From contig SAXG01000003.1 of assembly GCA_012932865.1 (NCBI GenBank), forward strand, positions 1,178,001 to 1,242,000: DNA of 64,000 nt, read 5' to 3'. Positions within the stretch are counted from its first letter, which is position 1; every line of letters begins with the position of its first letter. The notes under the pieces were generated by a model that was not told the DNA's origin, did not search any database, and saw only the letters and a list, made by a program, of their open reading frames with translations. This DNA comes from Amylostereum areolatum. Taxonomy: Eukaryota; Basidiomycota; Agaricomycetes; Russulales; Stereaceae. The position numbers and the translations under genes were made by a program. This document shows positions 11,292-22,430 of this stretch, in pieces.

Positions 11292-12118
11292 ATGAACAGT
11301 GTCAACGCCCTACAGACAGTGGGTCGCTACAGTCTGTGGACAGGCTGGAACGCTCACGGTGTGCACAGAGACATGCCCCCCGCTGGGGGGTTCGAAGCGG
11401 TGAAATACAAGCGGAACCTTCCATTCCGCGGGCCAAGCGGGCTTGCGATCCTCGGCGGTGTATCGGCTTTGTGCGCGTATGGCTTCTATCGCCTTGGGAA
11501 GGGGAACATTGAGAAACGGTGAGTGTTTGTTCGAATTCGACGTCCATGGTGGCCACGGTGGGTTCAACGGAGGCGCGCGGGGATGCAAAACGCGTCAAGT
11601 GATGCTCTGCCCGCCGAACGGGGAACGTGCTCATTCAGTGGATCCGGCCGCGCGCTGCCGCGTATGAGGGCGGCTTATCATCACGCTATGGCGGGCTCCG
11701 CAGGGTTGGCCGACGGAAACCGAAATAGGGAGAGGAGCTAACAACGTGTGGATGTGATACAGGGAACTGCAACGCGAGCTGACGTGGTCGAGGATCCACC
11801 TGGTGCCGCTGCTGCTGGCAGAAGGGGATCGGGACGCATTCCGCAGACAGCAGTAAGGGCCATTCGTGTGACGGAAATGTGTGCTAGTCGATGCTCACGG
11901 CGTGTGAATTCACAGCGCGGCGGTGGAACGCGAAAAGGCGATCATGCAGGGGGTGGAAGGATGGGAGGTACGTACGAAGCGCATTCTAGGAAGGACGTTG
12001 GCTGACTTACGGGGTAACAACTGGATGGGGACGTGGGCGTGGTGGTGGATCGCAGGCGGGAAAGTCAGTGTACAACAACCCGCGGTACCGGTCGACGGAA
12101 TACGTCGTGGTTCTGTAA
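11292..12118 (+). CDS. NDUFA13: complex I subunit NDUFA13 / GRIM-19
   Basis: This is an accessory subunit of mitochondrial complex I with a single membrane span. The diagnostic N-terminal block DMPPAGGFEAVKYKRNLPFR is followed by the TM segment GLAILGGVSALCAYGFYRLG and GNIEKR. Exons 2-4 (11763-11852, 11916-11967, 12056-12118) add ELQRELTWSRIHLVPLLLAE, VEREKAIMQGVEGWE and GKSVYNNPRYRSTEYVVVL. Joins are GT-AG and in frame, giving up to 143 residues. The exact 5' end is unsure. The uninterrupted frame from 11292 adds about 27 residues before DMPP, longer than the short leader usual in fungi, so a small intron between 11292 and 11372 is possible. Intron 1 (11519-11762, 244 nt) is long for this window. 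Confidence 0.92.
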
Positions 12119-12548
12119 AGAGGGATTGGAAATGGAATACGATGGGGGGGGCCGGTGTGATGTGACACGGACGCGTGACGAGAAGAATTCGGAAAGTGAC
12201 GAGGATGTCCGCCGTCGGAGGACAATGGGGCGCCGAGTGGTCGGGGATGAGTTACCGGAGAGGGGTAGTTCGGCGGGAAGAGGGCCGGAGAACGAATGGG
12301 GAAGTCGGTCGGGAGAACCGGGACGAGGGGGAACAGGGGTCCGATGGGATTCCCGATAAGGCAATCACGAGAGTGAGGCTACGACGGCGCGCGTCTAAGG
12401 ACCAAGGCGCGAGTCACAGCCTGTCTTTCGCCCCCGTCCACCTGCTTAGCTTAGCCCCAGTCATCTCATGCAAGCCTTCTTTCCCTTTCCCTATAAAGCC
12501 CCCCTTCGTTTTCTCCGCAACAACGCTCTTTCTCCCCCTCCCTTCATC
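12119..12548. other. intergenic, HMG-box gene promoter
   Basis: The first part is purine-rich. From about 12420 the strand becomes strongly pyrimidine-rich and includes a TATA box. No supported gene lies here. Confidence 0.5.
12492..12498 (+). promoter_or_regulatory. TATA box of HMG-box gene
   Basis: TATAAAG sits 57 bp upstream of the ATG at 12549 within a C/T-rich tract. Its position argues against an in-frame ATG at 12468, which lies upstream of the TATA. Confidence 0.5.
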
Positions 12549-14399
12549 ATGCACTCCCTCTCCCGTCGTCGCCGTCCACCCTTCTCCCAAGACGCCGCCA
12601 TCTCTCCCGCCCTCACCCTCAAACATTCATCTCCCTATCTCGATTTCCCCGACTCCACCTTCCCCCGCGACGTCCCCGTGTTCGATTCGGATTCAATGAT
12701 CTTTGATCTCGAAGACGGCCTCGTTCACGACCCCAACTCCAACTACCCTTCCTGGGACCTTCCCCCCTCCCCCGCCACCATCCCCAGCTACTCCGCTTCC
12801 CCCGCCTCCACTTCCAGTCAACTCGATTTCAGCGCGTCCCCCCCGTCCTTCAGCCTCAACGCGTTCCCTGCTTCATACCCCGACTCTCGATCCCACCACC
12901 TCTTCGACGACGACCCCTCTATCTATTCCGGCTGGCTCGTCGACGATGTCGCCCAGTCCACTTCTGCACCCATAGCCGTTCCTTCGTCCCACACGAGCGC
13001 CAGCGCCGTAGACCCCTTCATCGCCTACGACAATCCACTGTCTCCCAGCAAACTCGGTTCCTACTCCCCTACCCTCGAATTCGCCGCCCTCCACCCGCTT
13101 CCCCACTCATTCGGAGAACCCCAGCCCGAACCTTCCTTCACGTCCTTCCCATCTTCCCAGCCATCCCAGCCCTTCTGGGCCTCACAGCTCTGGAACACCT
13201 CCGATCCTCCGCGCTCCAATCCGTCCCCTCTCCCTCAGCTCATCAATCCTCCCACCCCGCCCACCTTCGATGACGTCCCCACCCAACGTCAGCGTCCGAA
13301 GCGCACCGTTTCCTCCGTCACCCAGTTATTCCAGTCGTCGAGCGCACCGTCCGGTACTCGCATGCGCTCTCCCAGTCTCAACCGTCCATACAGTCGCCGC
13401 GCCGAGTCCGTCAGCACCACCGACGATCGGGAGGCTACCGTCCGCAGGAAACGGCGATCCAACGAATCGGAGGATCGGGCGCCGTCGCAGGAGCGCTCTG
13501 CTCGTATGTTCCATCGTTCACATCCACTCACACGTGAACTGATCACGACTCCAGCTGCTCTCAAGTCGCATTTGCGTCCGCCCAAGCTGGCGCCATCAGC
13601 CTGGCAGCTGTACTTCACGGACTGGATCCAGCGTCACCAAGCTTCGAGCACAAGGAAGTTGAACGTCGCCCAGGCCGCTAAGGAAGCTGGTGCTGACTAT
13701 GCTTTGCTCACCCCCGAGGAGAAAGAGGCAAGCTCTTTCCGCAGTTCTTCTGTGACAGCATGTACTGACTCTGATCTGACAGCCCTACAGACGCCGTTCC
13801 TTGGCCCTCAAGGACTTGCGCGAGAAGGAATACCGTAGTTATCTGTCAGGCCTTACTCCCGACGATATCCGCAAAGAGAACGCGTGGAGAACAGCCCAAA
13901 GGGCTTCGGGCAAGTCTCGTAAAGCCAATATCCGCGACGTTCATGCTCCGCGGAGGCCTCTTTCGGCATATTTCACCTATCTGCAATGGGTGCGATCGGA
14001 CCCTCAGCGTGTCAAGGACGTGTTTGGAACGGAGACAGAGACCACTAGGCAATCAGTGCTCGCTGCGACCAAGTGGCGAGCAATGACAGATGATGAGAGA
14101 AGGGTACGTCCGAGTGACTCTTGCTGTGTGTTAAGTTTCTGACCCTTTGATCATAGCCTTTCCTCGCACATGCGGAACAGGCTAAGATCGAATATGAAAC
14201 TGCGCGCAAAGAATACGAGCGCAGCTTCGAGCCTGCGTCTTCGGGAGGCTCCGAGCCACACGGCACCAATATCAACTTTAGCGTTCTTCCCTTCCAGTCC
14301 ACCCTACAAGCCCTGCCCTCGACGTCCGTCAAGACGGAGTTGATGGACGCGCACGACGAGAGCGAGTCTTTCGTGGACGCGACGCATCGCCACACGTGA
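12549..14399 (+). CDS. tandem HMG-box protein with long Ser/Pro-rich N-terminus
   Basis: Three exons (12549-13727, 13783-14103, 14157-14399) encode 580 residues. Residues 1-340 are Ser/Pro/Asp-rich and probably disordered, with the acidic stretch DSDSMIFDLEDGLVHD near the start, resembling an activation region. A first HMG-like box begins near residue 346 (KLAPSAWQLYFTDWIQRHQ, then KLNVAQAAKEAGADYALLTP, EEKEPYRRRSLALKD). A second begins near 450 (RRPLSAYFTYLQWVRSDPQR, VLAATKWRAMTDDERRPFLA). Two boxes in tandem recall Abf2/TFAM-like mitochondrial DNA packaging proteins, but no mitochondrial presequence is seen and the long N-terminus suits a nuclear factor better. Intron 1 is a GC-AG intron. 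The start at 12549 is chosen because it follows a TATA box by 57 bp. The DNA target is unknown. Confidence 0.85.
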
Positions 14400-14716
14400 C
14401 CCGCATGTTTGGAAATTGACGGACCCGTTCTTTGGCACCGTCACTTCTGGTTTCTAGTTTATCTTGCTAGTTTTACGGATGTTTGACACACGATACCACT
14501 TCGCATTCGTCACGATAGTACCCCCATATTTTTTGCTTTTGCTCTCGGTTACGTACGCTTCGCGCCGTCGACCGAGCTTCATGACCATGCTCCCTTTTAC
14601 GACGATTTGTTTGTGATGGACTTGATATATCCGTTGTATACCATCCACCACTGTATTGTTAGCACACATTCTTCCCACTACGTCACGACCCATTCATGTA
14701 TATAGAAAGGACAGTT
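14400..14716. other. convergent 3' flanks of HMG-box and GNAT genes
   Basis: Two genes face each other across this stretch. It is T-rich and holds only a short minus-strand frame without motifs. Confidence 0.5.
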
Positions 14717-15566
14717 TTATTGATCTGATAGGGGGAGCATTGTGAACATCTTCTGATGCGGCTGACCTTCATCATCGTATACGCCTCCCTGTTAGAACGC
14801 GTCAGTGGTGGACGATGGCCCGGTGAGAGACAGGGAAACGTACCTCTGGCTCATACCCAAATCTGTCGAACAAAAGCGAGCACGGCGTGTGAGAGCCTGT
14901 GAGAGTAGCCCCGCGGGGAAGATAAATGAAACGTACTTTGCATAGAACCCCATGACGGGAAGCTGGGATCCGGATACAACCTTGACATGATCGCCTTTCT
15001 GTCCGCTCGCGCGGGCATCGCGTTGGACAAAGTCGTGCAGCGCGAGCACGAGCTCCCGCCCGAAACGGTACTTGCGGTACGTTTTGAGGATCGCCAGGCG
15101 TCCAAGCGTGTAGTGCGCGTCGCCAGGAGCCTTGAAAGCACGAATGGTCCCAATTGGGGTGTGCGATGGCAGGAGGCGTAAGAGGAAATGCGTGGCAGTG
15201 GCGTCCATTCTGCGGGGACGAAGTGAGCGACGGCGACCGCGTGCACACGACCGTCGGATATGAGAGCGCGGTGAGTCGGACGGGGATGTGGATGTAAACT
15301 TACTCGTCGATTTCGAGTTCCAGGGAGAAACCTTGTTCGTGGTGGAAAACCTCTATTCGAACGTCATAACACTGCTGGATAAGGGCCGGCTGTTCGTCGG
15401 GGTCCTGCTGGGAGATGACCACGATCTCGTGCGCAGGAGCAAGGGGCCTCTCCATCGGTTCTACACTTGCACAGCGCCGGAGATGTCCCTGGTCAGTGCC
15501 TTCGACGTAATGTCGTGTACTATGGCAGTGACCTACCGTTCCGTCCGTGTCGTAAAGTGAAGGCAA
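14717..15566 (-). CDS. GNAT-family N-acetyltransferase
   Basis: Five exons (15566-15537, 15488-15304, 15209-14937, 14862-14844, 14788-14717) give 192 residues, all joins GT-AG. The middle holds the acetyl-CoA fold: QCYDVRIEVFHHEQGFSLEL (strand 1-helix 1), LLRLLPSHTPIGTIRAFKAP, then GRLAILKTYRKYRFGRELVL, where R-K-Y-R-F-G-R corresponds to the R/Q-x-x-G-x-G/A pyrophosphate loop. GSQLPVMGFYAKFGYEPEG is the typical C-terminal strand and helix. The overall pattern is close to the bacterial ElaA-like group of small acetyltransferases. The substrate is not predictable. Exon 1 is short and its intron optional: an in-frame ATG at 15455 is the alternative start. Exon 4 is only 19 nt. Confidence 0.85.
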
Positions 15567-15872
15567 AGGGGGCTCGGCGACCGACCAACTCAGACCAAGC
15601 GCGCGTCGCGTGCGCCGCGCCGGGCGCGTCTTGTCACGTGCCTCCGATGCGTCTGGAGCCGGCGACGAGCTCGTCCTCCGAATCGACGACGGCCCACCTG
15701 TTCCCGACCGTTTCCCAACTCTCTGACGATCACCCTGTACCTCCTGGCGCGCCCACCTTTCGCGGCTAAGGTTCGTGTTCTATTCTCACCGCACCTTTCC
15801 ATCGTCACCGTCAACACCGTTTCACGCTTTTCACAGACTCGCCGACGCGTTTTGTGGTCTTGAACATTGGTG
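15567..15872. other. divergent promoter of GNAT and PPR genes
   Basis: About 306 bp separate the two start codons. TCACGTG lies at 15634-15640, 68 bp upstream of the GNAT start, in a G+C-rich stretch. No gene was seen. Confidence 0.45.
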
Positions 15873-18800
15873 ATGGTCGAACCCGTCTTGGCCACACTCA
15901 ACTCGTTCTTTTCCAACTCATCGTCCGCGTCGCGCTCCTCTTTTGCCCAAGCCGCTCGCTGCCTGTCATTACATGCTGCGCCCAGTTCCTCCGCGACTAA
16001 AACCACAGCTCTCGTCACGTCTCAAGCGAGGGAATGGGAAGGGAAAGGAAAAGGCGTTGCCGGAGTGCGACTGGGCGCAAAATTCGCAGTGGCTTTGGGA
16101 TGCTCGCTGTGCGTATCTGAAATGCCTCGTTTAAACTCATCTCGTTGCAAACTGACGTCTTTTCCCGACGCGTAGGTAAAACTCACCGCCCCGCCCCGTC
16201 CAGCGCCCCGCCTCGGCCGTCGTCTGCTATCGGCGCGAATACATCTCACCCCCCAAATCTTTCCTTCTGCGCGTCCTCAACTCGCGGGTTTCCTTCCAAC
16301 TTTGTCCCCAGTCAAGCCAGGCACGCATCCTACCAGTGCCCGAATGGCACCTGCACCCCTCCAAACACCCGACCCTCATCCAGCCGATGTCTTGGATCGG
16401 TTTCTTCACGGCCTTCCCCTCGAAGGCCAAGAAGACCTCATCACACTTCCACAGGCCTGGAAGGCCTTCGCACTCCTCCGCGACAGCAAGAGTCCCATAA
16501 CAGCGCGCAATGAGACTGTCTTCTGTTTTATCGACAGGGCCATTCCCATCCTACTTCCCATCTCCCAGAGCGACTTGCGCAAAGACAAGGACTTTGCGAA
16601 TCACTGGGTCGATCGCCTTCAGCAGCTTCTCCAAGAAGCGCACGCTACCACCCCTCCAGGGTCTGCTGGTGACACTCGTCGGCTCTGCCTCTATGCGCGC
16701 GTTCTGTCTTTGAAAGCGGACTTCACCTCTGCTTCGCTCCGCTTTCATCAAGTGACGGAGGTACAGAAGGGCGTTCTTCCGAGTGCGGACGCTGTTATGA
16801 TGTACGACACCATGCTTCGAAGCATGGTGCACCACTGCAGCACGGACGAAGTCCTAACATTCATCGTTAACCATTGGCACACCATTGGGAAAGCCCTCCT
16901 GGATCCTGCCTGCGGATTTCGTGATGACGGAGCCCCTTTCCGCCCCCTCATTGCATCGCTCTTCCCCCTCGCTGACGGCATCGAGTATCCCACCGCTCAT
17001 GTGTCTGCCCGAAGAGACCCTGAGGAGCGAGAAGCGCAGGTCCGGACTGGCGAACTCCTCATGTCCCTTTTCATCAGGAAAGGGGTCCCTCAAGACGCCG
17101 TGGCGATTTGCGATGAATTAGAGTTTCAAGGATTGAAGCCGAACCTCTTCCTTCGACTGTCATTGGTTTCCGCGCTTGCGAGGGACAAAGCGTATGGCCT
17201 AGCCAACCGCCAATTTTGGGGGTTGTCTCCCTTCGTGGAACGATCACACGACGAGAGGTTGACGGGGGTATACCTTGCGACAGCCATCCACCTCTTCGCA
17301 CTCCAAGGCGATACCGTTCGGACCGAGGAGCTTTTCCAACGGATTGAAAGGCGGGGCCACGTTCGCCCGAGCATTATTGCAATGCGGTTACACAGTTATG
17401 GCGTCAAGGGCGACAAAGACACCGCTGTTCAGCTTTTTCATCACCACTTCCCTGATGAGTCTGCTGAACGACCCAATATCTTTCATTATACGTCCGTAGT
17501 CCTGGCCTTCGCTCGTTCCCATGACCTGGAAGGTGTGCAGGAATGGCTCAAGCGCATGTCACAGGATGGAGTCAATCCCGATCGATACGTCTATGACATA
17601 GTCCTGCAAAGCTTCGCTCTTCGTGGTGAAATGGACGTCGTGGCAAGTCTCATGGATGAGATGCGTATGGCTGGAATTTACCCGCGTGTGGTGACCTACA
17701 CCAATGTCATCGCCATGCTCGCTCAACGGAGGGATCCCGTCGCTGCCGAAGCAATCTTCAAACGCGCTATCGAGGAGAAGGTCGTACCGGACAGACATAT
17801 GGTCAATGCCCTGATGAACGCGCATGTCGAGGCTGGATCGTGGAAAGGGGTCATTCGTGCCTTCGATTACATGACCAACGCCCTTCCTCGCCAGATGCGC
17901 CCTCAGATGGACGTTTATAACACCCTACTGAAGGCGTACGTTCTGACCGGTACCCCGTTTCGCGTCGTGTCCGAGGTCTTCCGCACACTAGAGGCAACTG
18001 GGTTGCGTCCCACCACACATACCTATTCCCTCTTGATTCAATCCGCCTGCGACTCTGGGCTCATGGATATCGCCTCTGGATTGTTTCGCAAGTTGGATAG
18101 GCTGTCGGAAAGCAGAGAGAGCGGTTTCTCCATGAACGCCTACGCGCTCACCATCCTCATGGCAGGGTACCTTCGTCAGGGTAACAAAGACAAGGCGAAA
18201 GCCGTATACGACGACATGCTCGCCCGGAATATCCAGCCCAAGTCAGCGACGTTCAGCGCGATTCTTGACTCCTACAGCAATGAAGGCACCCAAGAGAGCC
18301 TCCAGGTCGCACAAGATTTCCTCAATTCGATCATGTCCACACCCGAGGAGGAACGAGCGTGGTTGGACTCTGGCGAGACTCGCCTCGTGGGTTATCAGCG
18401 GATATATGCTCCTCTCATGTCGTCGTTTGCGCGTCGGGCCCAGCCCGCCGAGGTCGAGCGTTTATTCCAGGAATTTTTGGATGCGGGTGGGGAGGCTGAC
18501 ACTGGGCAGCTTGACTCTGCTACTTAACGCCTATCGTAACGCCGGGGACATTGATTCGCTCCTCCAGGTTTGGGACGAGATTGTGGCTATGGGCCTACGA
18601 TATTCCGATGTCGCTCCACTGTTCCAAGGTTCAAATCCGAGGCCGCGCTTGGATCTTCAACGTCAAGTAAACATTCTGTGTGTTCCGCTGTCAATCTACA
18701 TGGATGCACTGTCCTCTGTAGGTCGCCACGCCGATGTCGCCGACACATGGCAGAGCCTCAAGTCCCACGGCTTCGCATTTGACTCTCACAACTGGAATCA

Positions 18801-19407
18801 TCTTACGGTCGTCCTCATCCGCGCGGGTGAACCGTTGCGTGCGTTCCAGATCCTTGAGCGGGTAATCCTACCCTACCAGCAGCAGTCCGAACACGCAGTC
18901 ACCGACCGTCCTCTCGCACCCTCCTCCCCACTCGTCTTCGACGACGAGCCCCCTCTTGCCGAGCGAGATCCGGATGAAGTAAGCGTCGGACGTCCTGCCC
19001 GTGCGACAGCCAAGCGACGAGCGTCGTTCACGATCTTAGCAAGGCGTAATGCCCCGGCCGATCTCGGTATGGACCCAGACCGTCCGAACGACTTTGCCCA
19101 CCCTCTGCATATCCTACACCAAATCTCACCGGCATGGAACATGTGGCGACCGCATTCGGCGACGGTCAGTTTGCTCATGTCGGTTTTGGAGCACCTAGAG
19201 TCGGGACGGATGATTCAGCCCGTGGCGTCGCGTGATGGGCCGCCCCAGCCCCCCCAGTGGGACGGCCCCGAACAGGAGGGAGAGGAGGCGGGCAAGGTGC
19301 TGGAGAGCATTCACAAGGAATGCCCAGACGCAGTGGCCATGGTGGAGCGCTTGTACGCAATGATAAAGGAGCGGGAGGCATACATCCAGGAGCTCGGCGA
19401 CCGATAG
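15873..19407 (+). CDS. large pentatricopeptide-repeat (PPR) protein, one-base frame break
   Basis: PPR proteins bind organellar RNA. This one is probably mitochondrial. Proposed exon 1 (15873-16064, MVEPVLATLNSFFSNSS...) and the start of exon 2 are Ser/Ala/Arg-rich like a presequence. Exon 2 (16176-19407) carries many 35-residue helical pairs, such as NIFHYTSVVLAFARSHDLEG, DRYVYDIVLQSFALRGEMDV, RVVTYTNVIAMLAQRRDPVA, NAYALTILMAGYLRQGNKDK and PKSATFSAILDSYSNEG. Near 18504-18506 the frame must shift by one base. Before it reads FLDAGGEADTG; after it reads SLTLLLNAYRNAGDIDSLLQ in another frame, continuing a PPR unit without a gap to the stop at 19407. Without the shift the protein ends at 18527. 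No intron explains it. The total would be about 1,140 residues. If exon 1 is wrong, the ATG at 16344 is the fallback start. Confidence 0.85.
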
Positions 19408-19621
19408 GAATAGAGATACATTACTAAAGTGAATACCAGGAAGTTATGTTAGCACTAATCAGACCAAACACCCAGATAACCAGAAAATGGTACGGGTCTA
19501 GGATGCGCGTAAGGTAAAGATAACAAGTCTAGCGTAGAGGCGCATAGGAGTGAGAACATTCGCATATCGTCCGACTTCCCATTGCCTACGCCGTGGCTCC
19601 TGCAGTGCCGAGCCTCCACGA

Positions 19622-21753
19622 TCATCCGTCCGTATCCTCGTCAGAACCGTCCGAATCACCACGCCGTCGTCGCCGACCAGTCTTGCTCGATCCATGTCGA
19701 TTCCGCTGTTGTCGTGATCAGTCGAACATGAAACGATAAAGCACAACGCCACGATCGAACATAGGGTACTCACCAAAGGGAGCTTCTGGCCTTGGTTTCC
19801 AAACGCAATCGAAAGTGCGGTGGTGTCTGCGGTTTACAATTAGCATGATCGAGTGCGCAGGGGCAGTGGCGCAGGGGTGCGGCGGAGCAAAGACCATGGT
19901 TATATTCGAGAAGGCTGAAACATACCTGGTACGCCCGGGAACCGCTTGGCGGAATATACGTCAAAGGCGTCTGTAAATGTCTGTGCCAGGATTGGCGACA
20001 CGCCCGTATGGATAGATGTGGCGCCAGAGTCAGGGGACGGGGGACTAGCGGCGCAACAGCGAACGACGGCGTCAGCTTACAAGCGAACAGCCACAACGAG
20101 CCCAGTCACTTACGCGCCAATGTTCATGAGACGTAGCCTTAGCCGAAAGCTGCCTGCACGAGCGGCAAGATATGCGAAGAATGAAAAGGGCGCAAACAAT
20201 TACGAATGTTCGTTAGCCGGCACACAAAGACGATCAAGATATACGCACCTTCGGTGCGGATCGACAAGTCCTGGAAAAGGAAGAAGACGCCAGGTTTTCG
20301 GTGCTCGTCGAGCAGGCGGCTGGCGTTGGCGACCAATGGGCCGACCAGCGTACGAGTATAAACGTGCCCCGGTAAGGAAGGGAGAATGGTATCCCTACTC
20401 GAACGCGGCGTTTTGGCATCGTTGGAGGGCGTCTGTGCGTAGGACGCTGGTGCATACATAGACTGATCGTACGGGGGATTATGAGGACCTGCTGACGTGC
20501 TCGAAGCATCTTGCGAACGCATGGGATGAGACGTGGAATGGGAAGAACTCGACGAGGGCCATGCTGTTGACTCATGGAGCTCGATACTCTGATACTGTGT
20601 GGCTGATTGGGATAGACGAGGTGGAGGGTCGAAGCCAGGGCTATTGGCGGAAAGAGTGATGGGCGCAGGGTTCAGAGGAGCCAGAGGTCCGTATTGAGGG
20701 TCGGCGCTCCATGTACGAAAGGGACCTGTGTCCGTGTCGTCCGTCGTATCCCATGCATCCGGCTTGTTCGATTGGCGGAGCATGGGGCAATGCGATCGTC
20801 GTTGGGGCAGACCGTCCCGTCATGGAGGGACTACCAACAGTTGAGAAAGGATTGTGTGATGTAGACATGCCGAACGATGCCCAGCCTGACAAGTCGGGCG
20901 GCATGTTGTACGATGGAGCGGGGTTAAGGTGAACAGTATCGGACACCAGGTTGGGATCTTCTTGGGGAAAGGGGAAGCCTTGAGTACCGAACCCAGTGCC
21001 AAGAGGACCTGTGAGAGGGGTGAGCCCTGTTGACTATACTGCCGCATCAATCCCTGCCGAAACCTGCAGAAGAGAAAAACGTACCATATGACTAGCACCT
21101 GAGCGAATCGAGTACTTACCCAGTCCTGGAGAACCTGTCAGGAGGCACTGCCGACTTCGGTTGATCATTGCTGGGCTGGCCGGAAGATCCTGGAGGATGC
21201 GTCATCCGACGCTTCTTGGGGGCATGAGTCGTCATGTATCGATCTGATGAAGTGGGATGAAGGACGAGATTCCGTTCTAGCTTGCCGTCGGCCGACCATA
21301 GATCGGCAGTGACCACAAAAAAGGAGCAGTCTATGTCACTGTCAAGACGGGTCAGAAAATGAACCGAGCCTGACGGTTTGTCGAGACGGACTCTGGCTCG
21401 AGGTCGTGGCCGTCCTCGTCTTTGACCGTGATTTTCGCCACGGTGGCTGGCGCCAGGGGACGTCGATCCTAAAATAGATTGAACAGAGATGCAGTGTTAG
21501 GGAACGAAAGGCACTCACCTTGTCGCCAAAGCCGCACATTCGAGCTCGTACGGGCTGCTGAGTGACCTCAAGGGAGTAGTACCTGACGGGGGTAACAGAG
21601 GGTCACGAACGGTGGTGGCGGTGAGAGAGGGGTTTGAACTAACTTTCGGTTGTAGGAGGATCCCCATGTGAGATTATCGGTTGAGGTTGAGGTTGTGGGA
21701 CGGTAGGGTGCGATGGCGGTGCTACCGTGACGGGCGTTGAGCTTCTGGATCAT
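19622..21753 (-). CDS. velB: velvet-domain regulator, VelB-like with split domain
   Basis: Velvet proteins are fungal DNA-binding regulators that couple development with secondary metabolism; VelB partners VeA and VosA. The gene reads leftward from 21753. After MIQKLNARHGSTAIAPYRPT comes the first half of the velvet domain (YSLEVTQQPVRARMCGFGDK, DRRPLAPATVAKITVKDEDG, FFVVTADLWSADGKLERNLV). About 200 Ser/Pro/Thr-rich residues follow (SDTVHLNPAPSYNMPPDLSG region). The second half then reads YTRTLVGPLVANASRLLDEH, KPGVFFLFQDLSIRTEG, FRLRLRLMNIGAP, VSPILAQTFTDAFDVYSAKR, FPGVPDTTALSIAFGNQG. The end is basic then acidic (RNRHGSSKTGRRRRRGDSDG), stop at 19622. A large insertion in the middle of the domain is a known VelB feature. 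Introns are GT-AG, but two joins in the linker (around 20970 and 20800) have alternative sites. Confidence 0.9.
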
Positions 21754-22430
21754 ATCGCAGAGCGGAGGTGTGGGCGAGAGGGATGGGGCGAGTTAAACAC
21801 AGCACGGGGCTTGAGGGCGAAGACGAAAGGCAGGAAGGCAAGGGAAAGGCAAGATATATGGCGAGGGAAAAACGGGAGTCGTTCACACGTCCCCCAGAGG
21901 CGATAGAAATTGCTGGCGACGGCCCACGGCGCGAGTCGCTCCGTGTGTTCGCGAACACTTGAGAGGACCCGAAAGAGTGGTACGGGCGGGTGATCCAGTA
22001 GGAGCTGGGCAGGGACGCGTTACAAGCGCAAAGAAACGTGACGAGAGAAAGATCCAAGTGCAAAGAAAGTCGTGGGGTTGATTTACGCGGTTGCTCGACG
22101 TCGAGGGCCGATGGATCGAGCGTCGGGGACGGCGGAGTGGACGGTGGCGACAGGGCGGGGGACGCGGGCAGGGCGCAGAGTACAGCTTATCTGATAAGTC
22201 TGTGGCGGGGTTATCAGTGGGAGTTATCCGAGACAGCCGACGCCCGAAACTCTCACGTCCTCGAGATCACCACCGCTCCTTCAGGCTTGCGCTCCCACAA
22301 TACCCCCCCGCCAGCCGCACCTCTCATCCCAACTCGCTCACTCCCGCTCTCACGCGATCTTTCCATCGACCCGCCCAACTTTCCCGACTACACACGCTCG
22401 ATTGCCTTTGTCGTCTCGCTTGCCCAATCG
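21754..22430. other. divergent promoter velB/ArfGAP
   Basis: This is the 677-bp interval between two divergent start codons. Open frames crossing it on the plus strand run into the ArfGAP leader and are accidental. It contains three GATA-type sites, two as an inverted pair. Confidence 0.5.
22186..22198. promoter_or_regulatory. inverted pair of GATA sites
   Basis: CTTATCTGATAAG forms a near-perfect inverted repeat of the GATA core. A further TTATC lies at 22211-22215. The pair is about 430 bp from the velB start and 235 bp from the ArfGAP start. Binding by a GATA factor is inference. Confidence 0.4.

Noticed and set aside
12468..12548. In-frame upstream start for the HMG-box gene
   Set aside because: The ATG lies before the TATA box, so it is unlikely to be in the transcript.
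18615..18640. GGTTCAAATCC word resembling a tRNA B box
   Set aside because: It lies within PPR coding sequence and no cloverleaf could be formed around it.
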